Shown: positions 55,050-64,000 of the stretch, in pieces
Layout of the letters: every line of letters starts with the position of its first letter
Position numbering within the stretch: position 1 is the stretch's first letter
Assembly: GCF_042453785.1 (NCBI RefSeq)
Contig: NC_091661.1
Coordinates: forward strand, 28,635,501-28,699,500
DNA from: Malus domestica
Taxonomy: Eukaryota; Streptophyta; Magnoliopsida; Rosales; Rosaceae
Length of the DNA stretch: 64,000 bases
Reading direction: 5' to 3'
Notes under the pieces: model-generated
Database searches by the model: none
What the model was told of the DNA's origin: nothing
Seen by the model: the letters and a program-made list of their open reading frames with translations, nothing else
Program-made: the position numbers and the translations under genes

Positions 55050-58000
55050 ATGTCAATGGCTGCTCCTTCCTCTTCCTCATTGAAATACAACGTCTTCCTG
55101 AATTTCAGAGGCGTAGACACTCGCAAGATCTTCGTCGGCCATCTCTACAGAGCTCTGGATCAGAAATTAATCACCTTCATCGACGCCGAAGAGATCAGAA
55201 AAGGCGACGATCTTTTGCAGCTCCTCTCAGCTATCGAAGAGTCGAGGATTTCGATCGTGGTTTTCTCCCAGAACTACGCTTCTTCGACGTGGTGCTTGAA
55301 AGAACTGGTCAAAATCCTGGCGTGCATGGACGCAAAGAAGCAGATAGTGGTGCCGATTTTCTACGAAGTTGATCCATCTGAAGTTCGTAAGCAAAAGAAA
55401 ATTTTTGCAGAAGCTTTTGCTCAACACGAACGCGAATCGAACGCCGACATGGAAGAGGTGGAGAGCTGGAGGTCCGCGGTAACCAGAGCTGCCAATTTAT
55501 CCGGCTGGGATTCGCGAAAATACGAGTAATTACTGTTCGATTATATTCTTAATTACTTATGAATTGAGATTTTTATAGCATTTAGTTTAATTCGGTGCTG
55601 TTTTTCGTATTACACAGGGATGATGCCAAGCTTATTGAGGAAATTGTGGATGACATATATAAGAGATATATCCAAGTCTCGCCAAGCAAAGATAATGGCT
55701 TGGTTGGAATGGATTACCACATAGATGCAGTGAATTCACTATTACGTCCTGGGGTGGATGATGTTTTCACTGTTGGAATATGGGGTATGGGAGGTATAGG
55801 CAAAACCACCATCGCTCGCGCTGTTTATGATGGAATCGCATGTCAATTTGAAGCTTGCTGCTTTCTCGAAAATGTCAAGGAAGGCTTCTCGAAGAATGGT
55901 GCAGTACATATGCAAGAAATGCTTCTTTCTAGAATCTTGAAGCAGGAAAAGGTGCAGAGTTTAGGCACGTTGGAAAGGCTACAAAGGCTACAAAGGAAAA
56001 AAGTTTTCATTGTTCTTGATGACGTTGATGAATTATCCCAAATCGAAGCCTTACTTGGAAAGCAGCATTCATTTGGTGGTGGAAGTCGGGTCATTATAAC
56101 AACTAGAGATAAACAATTATTAAGTGGAGCTGGTGCTGTATATAAGCCCGAGAACTTAAGTGAGCCAGAAGCTCTTAAACTCTTCTACCAGTATGCCTTC
56201 AGAACAATCCAACCCACCCGAAATTATGGTCAGCTCTCAAGGCGTGCCATACAATATGCCCAAGGTCTGCCTTTAGCACTCAAAGTGTTGGGAGCTTTTC
56301 TTGATAACAAAACTGTGCCCGAGTGGGAAGATGAGTTGGAAAAAATAAGGAAAATCCCGCAAAAGGGAATTCATAATGTGCTTAAAACGAGCTTTGATGG
56401 ACTAGATGAGTCAGACAAGGACATCTTTCTAGATATTGCATGTTTCTTGAAAGGAATGGATATAGACAGTGCAAAAAAAAGTCTGGACAGTTGTGGCTTA
56501 TATCCCCATCGTGGAATAAGAGTTCTAATCGACCGAGCTCTCATATCTGTGTCAAAGTGGGGGGAACTGGTGATGCATGATTTACTAGAGGAAATGGGTC
56601 GGGAAATCGTTCGCCAAGAATGTATCAAAGAGCCTGGGAGAAGAAGTAGGTTGTGGAGTTATGAAGATGTTCGTCATGTGCTGACTCAAAAAACAGTGAG
56701 ATATCTTTCTCTTATGCAATGTTTCGTAGAAAGCTTCAGCTTTCGACGAAAATCTATTTTATAGCAAACATGCATTGTTTATAATATTCAATAAGGTTCT
56801 TTGTGTTTTCCTTCACTTTAATTTACATTGTTGGTTTATCCAGGCTACAGAAGCAATTGAAGGCATAATCCTGGATTCAGCAATCTTTAAAGAGAGATGC
56901 TCAAATACTGAAGCATTTGTTAGTATGACAAAACTAAGACTGCTCATGATACGTGATGGTTACTTTGACGAATATGGGTTTGTATCCGAGGATTCATTTG
57001 ACAGTCAAACTTCAACTGAAGCAGAAGATGAGCTTGCATTCGGGGATTCATTTGACAATCGAGCTCCACATGATTGCTTCATAAAACACTGGATTGCGGA
57101 CTTAAAGTTCCAAAGTTCTCAGTTGAGGTGTCTCATCTGGCGTGGTTGCCCCCTCAAGTCTTGGCCATCCAACTTCCAGTTCAAGAATCTTGTAAACCTT
57201 GACATGAGCAATAGTCGCATCGAACAACTTTGGACAGGAGCTGAGGTACGATTTTTCATTTACGTAAATATATTTATTTTCAATGTTTAGGTTCTGAGAT
57301 GTGTTGTGCATGTTTTCCTGTACTTTTTAACAGCCTCTGGAAAAGTTGAAATTCATCAATTTAAGTTATTGTGAAAGCCTTAAGAAAACCCCCGACTTCA
57401 CAAAGGCTACAAGTCTTAAGGAACTAAATCTCAAAGGTTGTACAGAGTTATATGAGGTTGACCCATCCATTTCAGCTCTGAAAAACCTTGCTATATTGAA
57501 TCTAGGAGACTGTGAAAATCTTAAGAGCCTTCCGGGCATCATTCGTATGGGATCTCTTCAAACCCTTGATCTTTCTGGTTGCTCAAACCTTGAGAAGTTT
57601 CCTGAGATTTCGGAAGTTATGGAGGAGCTGTCAGAGCTTTATTTAGTTGGGACTGCAATTAAAGAACTGCCTTCTTCAATTAATAAACTCACAGGCCTCA
57701 CTGTTTTGGACCTATCTCAGTGTCGAGAACTCAAGAGCCTGCCGAGCAGCATTCATATGGGATCTCTTCAAACCCTTAAACTTTCTGGTTGCTCAAACAT
57801 TGAGAAGTTTCCAGATATTTCAGATGTTATGGGGAATCTATCAAAGTTATATTTAGATAGCACTGCCATTAAAGAACTGCCTTCGTCAATTAATAAACTC
57901 ACGGGCCTTACTTTTTTGGACCTAAGAGGCTGTGAAAATCTTAAGAGCCTTCCGGGCATCAATCATATGGGATCTCTTCAAACCCTTAATCTTTCTGGTT

Positions 58001-61000
58001 GCTCAAACCTTGAGAAGTTTCCTGAGATTTCGGAAGTTATGGAGGAGCTGTCAGAGCTTTATTTAGTTGGGACTGCAATTGAAGAACTGCCTTCTTCAAT
58101 TAATAAACTCACGGGCCTTACTCTCTTGGACCTAAGACGCTGTGAAGAACTGAAGAGCCTGCCGAGCAGCATTCATATGGGATCTCTTCAAACTCTTAAT
58201 CTTTCAGGTTGCTCAATGCTTGAGAAGTTTCCAGATATTTCAGATGTTATGAAGAAACTATCAAGGTTATATTTAGACAAGACTGCAATTAAAGAACTGC
58301 CTTCGTCAATTAATAAACTCACAGGCCTCACTGTTTTGGACCTATCTCGGTGTCGAGAACTCAAGAGCCTGCCGAGCAGCATTCATATGGGATCTCTTCA
58401 AACCCTTAATCTTTCTGGTTGCTCAAACCTGGAGCAGTTTCCAGATATTTCAGGTGTTATGGAGAAGCTATCAGAGCTTTATTTAAACGAGACTGCAATT
58501 AAAGAACTGCCTTCGTCAATTAATAAACTCACAGGCCTCACTGTTTTGGACCTATCTCGGTGTCGAGAACTCAAGAGCCTGCCGAGCAGCATTCATATGG
58601 GATCTCTTCAAACCCTTAATCTTTCTGGTTGCTCAAACCTGGAGCAGTTTCCAGATATTTCGGGTGTTATGGAGAAGCTATCAGAGCTTTATTTAGACGA
58701 GACTGCAATTAAAGAACTGCCTTCGTCAATTAATAAACTCACGAGCCTTACTATTTTGGTCCTAAGAGGCTGTCGAGAACTCAAGAGCATGCCAAGCAGC
58801 ATTCATATGGGATCTCTTCAAACCCTTAAACTTTCTGGTTGCTCAAACATTGAGAAGTTTCCAGATATTTCAGATGTTATGGGGAATCTATCAAAGTTAT
58901 ATTTAGATAGCACTGCCATTAAAGAACTGCCTTCGTCAATTAATAAACTCACGGGCCTTACTTTTTTGGACCTAAGAGGCTGTGAAAATCTTAAGAGCCT
59001 TCCGGGCATCAATCATATGGGATCTCTTCAAACCCTTAATCTTTCTGGTTGCTCAAACCTTGAGAAGTTTCCTGAGATTTCGGAAGTTATGGAGGAGCTG
59101 TCAGAGCTTTATTTAGTTGGGACTGCAATTGAAGAACTGCCTTCTTCAATTAATAAACTCACGGGCCTTACTCTCTTGGACCTAAGACGCTGTGAAGAAC
59201 TGAAGAGCCTGCCGAGCAGCATTCATATGGGATCTCTTCAAACTCTTAATCTTTCAGGTTGCTCAATGCTTGAGAAGTTTCCAGATATTTCAGATGTTAT
59301 GAAGAAACTATCAAGGTTATATTTAGACAAGACTGCAATTAAAGAACTGCCTTCGTCAATTAATAAACTCACAGGCCTCACTGTTTTGGACCTATCTCGG
59401 TGTCGAGAACTCAAGAGCCTGCCGAGCAGCATTCATATGGGATCTCTTCAAACCCTTAATCTTTCTGGTTGCTCAAACCTGGAGCAGTTTCCAGATATTT
59501 CAGGTGTTATGGAGAAGCTATCAGAGCTTTATTTAAACGAGACTGCAATTAAAGAACTGCCTTCGTCAATTAATAAACTCACAGGCCTCACTGTTTTGGA
59601 CCTATCTCGGTGTCGAGAACTCAAGAGCCTGCCGAGCAGCATTCATATGGGATCTCTTCAAACCCTTAATCTTTCTGGTTGCTCAAACCTGGAGCAGTTT
59701 CCAGATATTTCGGGTGTTATGGAGAAGCTATCAGAGCTTTATTTAGACGAGACTGCAATTAAAGAACTGCCTTCGTCAATTAATAAACTCACGAGCCTTA
59801 CTATTTTGGTCCTAAGAGGCTGTCGAGAACTCAAGAGCATGCCAAGCAGCATTCATATGGGATCTCTTCAAACCCTTAATCTTTCTGGTTGCTCAAACCT
59901 GGAGCAGTTTCCAGATATTTCAGGTGTTATGGAGAAGCTATCAGAGCTTTATTTAGACGAGACTGCAATTAAAGAACTGCCTTCGTCAATTAATAAACTC
60001 ACAGGCCTCACTGTTTTGGACCTATCTCGGTGTCGAGAACTCAAGAGCCTGCCGAGCAGCATTCATATGGGATCTCTTCAAACCCTTAAACTTTTTGGTT
60101 GCTCAAACTTTGAGAAGTTTCCAGATATTTCAGATGTTATGGGGAAGCTATCAAAGCTTTATTTAGGTGGGACTGCCATTAAAGAACTGCATTCGTCAAT
60201 TAATAAACTCACGGGCCTTACTGTTTTGAACCTAAGAGGCTGTCGAGAACTCAAGAGCCTGCCGAGCAGCATTCATGTAGGATCTCTTCAAACCATTATT
60301 CTTTCGGGCTGCTCAATGCTTGAGAAGTTTCCAGATATTTCAGATGTTATGGAGAAGCTATCAGAGCTTCATTTAGATGGGACTGCTATTAAAGAACTGC
60401 ATTCATCAATTAATAAACTCACGGGCCTTACTATTTTGAACCTAAGAGGCTGTCAAGAACTCAAGAGCCTGCAGAGCAGTATTCATATCGGATCTCTTCA
60501 AACCCTTAATCTTTCTGGTTGCTCAAACCTTGAGAAGTTTCCAGAGATTTCAGATGCTATGGAGAATCTATCAGAGTTATATTTAGATGGGACTGCCATT
60601 AAAGAACTGCCTTCATCAATTAATAAACTCACGGGCCTTACTGATTTGAACCTATCTTGGTGTCAAGAACTCAAAGAGCCTGCCGAGCAGCATTCATATG
60701 GGATCTCTTCAAACCCTTATTCTTTCGGGTTGCTCAATGCTTGAGAAGTTTCCAGATATTTCAGATGTTATGGAGAATCTATCAGAGTTATATTTAGATG
60801 GGACTGCCATTAAAGAACTGCCTTCGTCAATTACTAAACTCACGGGCCTTACTGTTTTGAACCTATCTGGGTGTCAAGAACTCAAGAGCCTGCCGAGTAG
60901 CATTCATATGGGATCTCTTCGAACCCTTATTCTTTCGGGTTGCTCAATGCTTGAGAAGTTTCCAGATATTTCAGATGTTGTGGAGAAGCTATCAAGGTTA

Positions 61001-62023
61001 TATTTAGATGGGACTGCCATTCAAGAACTGCCTTCGTCAATTAATAAACTCACGGGCCTTACTGTTTTGGACCTATCTGGGTGTCAAGAACTCAAGAGCC
61101 TGCCGAGCAGCATTCATATGGGATCTCTTCAAACCCTTAATCTTTCTGGTTGCTCAAAACTTTGAGAAGTTTCCAGACATTTCAGATGTTATGGAGAAGC
61201 TATCAAAGTTATATTTAGATGGGACTGCAATTAAAGAACTGCCTTCTTCAATTAGAAATCTTCCAGGTCTTGTTACGTTGAACGTAAGAGATTTTAGAAA
61301 ACTCAAGTCTCCCAAGCAGCATTTGTGATCTCAAGGCCCTTCACTATCTTAGTCTTTCTGGTTGCCCAAAGTTTGAGGTGTTGGAATTATTGGGTATTGC
61401 TCATTTATCATTATTGAGTACATTAGAACTCTGCAGAAACAATTTTGAGAGCTTGCCTGCGGAAATGAATTGGCTTCATTGGTTAACAAGTCTCAAATTG
61501 GAAGGTTGCAAGGGACTGAAATCAATACCAGAGATTTCATCAACTATAAGGTTCATAGATGCCCATGATTGCACGGCTTTGGTATCTGTTTCAAGACCAA
61601 GCAAGTTTTTTCCGAAGAATCTTTACTTGACATTTTCAAACTGCTTCCAGCTGGTGCAAAATCTATTTGAAGATGTTGTGGAAGCTCATCAGGTCTCTCT
61701 CTCTCTCTCTCTACGTGCAAAAGTATGAAACATATCTAATGCAAGTCCAGTTTACCTTTGTTTTCATTCTGCAGGGTAATCCGCAACCTCTTTCCTTGTT
61801 TATGTATCTTCCTGGAAGTAAACTTTCAGATTGGTTCAGCCATCAGTGTAGCAGATCTTCCGTAACTGTGCATCTACCACCAGTCTTGGATCATAAGATT
61901 TTAGGATTCGCTGTGTGCGGTGTTACTAAGTTCAAGTATGCACATTATGCATCTGATCTATCTGCTCTGTGTTTTTGTACCTTCAAAGGAGAGCATGCAT
62001 GGCGAGCGCGGTTTCTGCTTTGA
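55050..62023 (+). CDS. TIR-NB-LRR resistance-type gene with giant LRR, frameshifted near 3' end
   Basis: Predicted exons: 55050-55525 (TIR), 55618-56695 (NB-ARC), 56844-57245 (linker and first LRRs), 57334-61692 (LRR array) and 61775-62023 (C-JID-like). TIR: NFRGVDTRKIFVGHLYRAL, with the NADase-type Glu85 in SSTWCLKEL. NB-ARC: P-loop GMGGIGKTT (Lys221), VFIVLDDVD, GSRVIITTRD, GLPLALKVLG, FLDIACFLKG, MHD. All are intact. Intracellular immune receptors of this class sense pathogen effectors and signal through TIR NADase products. The LRR exon is an 18-unit array of 70-residue modules. Extra A bases at about 60673-60675 and 61156-61159 and a 2-bp loss at about 61305-61312 shift the frame three times and restore the original frame. 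As read, the protein stops after 1788 residues. A further shift lies at about 62000. These may be true decay or assembly errors in homopolymers. The C-terminal LPGSKLSDWFSHQ block is conserved. Confidence 0.88.
57550..61330 (+). repeat. 18 tandem copies of a 210-bp LRR module
   Basis: Units begin at GSLQTL every 210 bp (57550, 57760, ... 60490, then 60701, 60911 and 61122 after the single-base insertions). Each encodes 70 residues, roughly three LRRs: GSLQTLNLSGCSNLEKFP, LSELYLDGTAIKELPSSIN, KLTGLTVLDLSRCRELKSLP. A five-unit block (57745-58829) recurs 1050 bp later (58795-59879) with no mismatch I can find. Confidence 0.95.
61693..61715. repeat. CT microsatellite at TNL intron 4 donor
   Basis: (TC)n immediately after the GT of the intron following the LRR exon. 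Length variation here could affect donor use. Confidence 0.6.
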
Positions 62024-64000
62024 TTTGCTTGATTTGAGCATCACAAGAGGCAGGTTACTTGAGTCAGATTATGTGATTCTGGGGCACCAGTTCAGCAGCA
62101 TCGCGTCAGAAGGAGTGGAGTTCGTCTCTTTTATGCCAACTGTGAGGAGGTGCATAATCTCTTTTATGCCAATTGTGAGAGGAAGCTAATTGTAAGCCCG
62201 TGTGGTCCCTTTTATCCCAAATTTGAGGTGGTGCGTTATTGAAGCATGATACAGCCGGATCAATTCCACTTTCAAGAACAACACTATCATCATGAGAATT
62301 CTGAAGCCGAACTTCGTGCTTTTGGCAAATCAATGGTAAGAGTTGCACATTCTGAGAGGAACCGTGAAGGGTGTTGCTATAACGAGGGTGAACAAAATGG
62401 AAGTGATACCTCTGACGCAGAGGATTTGTATTCTAAAAGATTGGTACTTCCTGATGGGGCAAAGGAAAACTGAAGAGAACAATCCCTCTGTGTTGGATTT
62501 GATGGCTCAGTCCTGTTGGGTCTCAACACTTTCTACGCGGACCTAAAACCAAACTGTTGTGGCTCTTTAGTTGGCATATGCGGATCCCATGCTAGGTCTC
62601 TTTAGTGCTCGTATTTAAAGCCTCGCATTGTGTCGAATTTGGATGAGACGGTGGGAAATGTGAATACAAGCAGCTGCACTAGTGTAAAGGAAAGAGAAGA
62701 GCCGACACCCAATGGAAGAGAGAAGTAAAATGGGGAGCTGCTGCGTTTAAGGTTCTGTAAGAGTGAAACCAATTAGCGATTGTTGTAGTTGTAGAGAAAC
62801 AAATATTTTGTTTGTAATTCGTTTTTTCCCTCTTCTATTTGTGAGTGTATCTGGGTGTATTTTGGGTTTGAGTTTGAGAGTACTCTTTGTAATCTCCTTT
62901 TCCTTTTGTTTATTAGTGAAACTTCCTTGCTGTCCCCGAACTGGATGTAGGTTTACGCCGAACCAGTATAAATCTTTGTGTCATTTTAATTGTTTGTTTT
63001 GTCATATTTTTCCGTATTAGTTTATTGGTTTCAAGTTAGTGTTTCCCGCACAACACATTGAACCCCGAGCTTGTTGTATTTGGAAGTGCCAATTCAGATA
63101 ATGTGAGTCGTCCAATTTGACATTGACAGAGGTTGAGATGAGCTTGTTGTAATGTTAATTCAAAATTAGAACAAGAGAAATGGCTCGATGTGCTGAAATT
63201 GAAAAATTCAAGGGGTGTGATATCCACACATCCTATTTTACTTCTCACACATTCTTTTAATTTTCGACTGTCGGATCGGATGAATTGAAGAAGATCAACG
63301 GACAGAAATTATCAAGGGGTGTGCGAGAAGTAAAATGAAGTGTGCTATCATGAAAACAAGATTAATTAGAATAATTAAGTTTTTAATTGCTCAATTCTGT
63401 TCCATACGAACTTAGAATATCACTTTGTAGAGCTGTAATAACTTTGCAGCCACAAGACATAAATACCAAGTACCCTTAATTGCTCTTCCGGACGTTTCTG
63501 GTTCGTGTTGACATAAACAATAGATTTTTTAGTGTGCTTGACATACGGCTCAGTACACCAAATTTAATAATAATTGGTTGGAAACTTAAAAAAAAAAATT
63601 ATAATGAATTGTATCATTAATTCTTGGTGTACCAAATAATTTGCCGGCCGCACGAAAAAACTTCTCGACATGAATACAACCCAAAGGCGTCACTATTAGC
63701 TACTACTAAGAATACAAAGTTTACATGAAAGAAAAAGGTTAAACTATCATTTCACGTTCAACTTAAATAATTACACACGAGTTATCTAGTTACACAATTG
63801 TGTAAGCGTGCTAAAATGTACGTCACTTTCAAATTAGGTGGGTTGGATGGGAACACAAACTCTTATTAACCACGATAAATGGGTCAGCACGATTATGCCC
63901 AACCCAAACAAACTTATTTTTTGTCCTTTTCAAGTCGGATTATCGAATCTGTCTAAAATTGTTACCTCTACTCTTTCTTGGCACACCCAAATTCAAACAA
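62024..64000. other. TNL 3' region and spacer
   Basis: 62024-62470 still shows TNL tail-like blocks in several frames (GERGFCFDLLDLS, RRSGVRLFYANCEE, MIQPDQFHFQEQ), so the C-terminal coding end is frameshifted here or has unrecognised introns. Beyond about 62550 I see no gene, only a family B MITE remnant at 63212. Confidence 0.5.
63212..63345. mobile_element. hAT-type MITE, family B, truncated copy
   Basis: GGGGTGTGATATCCACACATCC and the internal CGGATCGGATGAATTGAAG block match the 40780 copy. The right inverted end is cut off at about GTGTGCTATC. Confidence 0.78.

Noticed and set aside
57550-61330. Regular 210-bp repeats as a CRISPR-like or satellite array
   Set aside because: The units are in-frame LRR codons inside a TNL exon with no spacers; this is protein repeat expansion.
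60660-61330. Frame changes in the TNL explained by short introns
   Set aside because: The sequence is continuous with the repeat register and differs only by 1-2 bases, leaving no room for introns.

Overview
This is nuclear DNA of a flowering plant. The genes have introns, the spacers are AT-rich, and about half the window is retrotransposons, SINEs, MITEs and their wreckage. The protein families (CYP704 P450, GH29 fucosidase, SBT1-type subtilase, KCS, PLS-class PPR, TIR-NB-LRR), a Cassandra TRIM and Au-type SINEs point to a eudicot. A woody Rosaceae (apple/pear tribe) is my best guess, an inference from general resemblance rather than a database match.

Layout. 1-5850: mostly transposon debris, namely a LINE reverse-transcriptase remnant (minus strand) and a PIF/Harbinger element whose transposase reads in one frame but carries eight in-frame stops. 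5991-8575: an intact six-exon CYP704-type P450 whose TATA box lies about 85 bp from the end of that element. 10384-12018: an intronless PPR protein gene. 12013-26228: a tandem duplication of about 7.1 kb that starts at the PPR stop codon. Each unit holds a decayed CYP704 fragment followed by an intact three-exon alpha-L-fucosidase gene on the minus strand. Because each unit preserves the other's empty sites, many later insertions can be read exactly: an Au SINE, several hAT-type MITEs, a solo LTR, other SINE-like retroposons and MITEs nested inside them. 30665-32345: a two-exon 3-ketoacyl-CoA synthase with an apparent GC-AG intron. 33181-38468: a very young Ty1-copia element (LTRs differ at one of 598 positions) with a frameshifted pol. 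41749-44100: an intronless subtilisin-like protease. 45268-52586: an internally deleted copia element on the minus strand, split by a 1735-bp solo LTR. 53608-54242: a Cassandra TRIM with 5S rRNA-like LTRs. 55050-62023: a TIR-NB-LRR resistance-type gene whose LRR exon is an 18-copy array of 210-bp units, including a 1050-bp higher-order duplication with no mismatch that I can see, and with small frameshifts near its 3' end.

The host genes are unrelated in function: lipid hydroxylation or elongation (CYP704, KCS), organelle RNA processing (PPR), cell-wall glycan trimming (fucosidases), extracellular proteolysis (subtilase) and immunity (TNL). There is no operon-like logic. The most informative features are the tandem duplication with its insertion record, the divergence of a sugar-binding loop between the two fucosidases, and the rapidly expanding LRR array.
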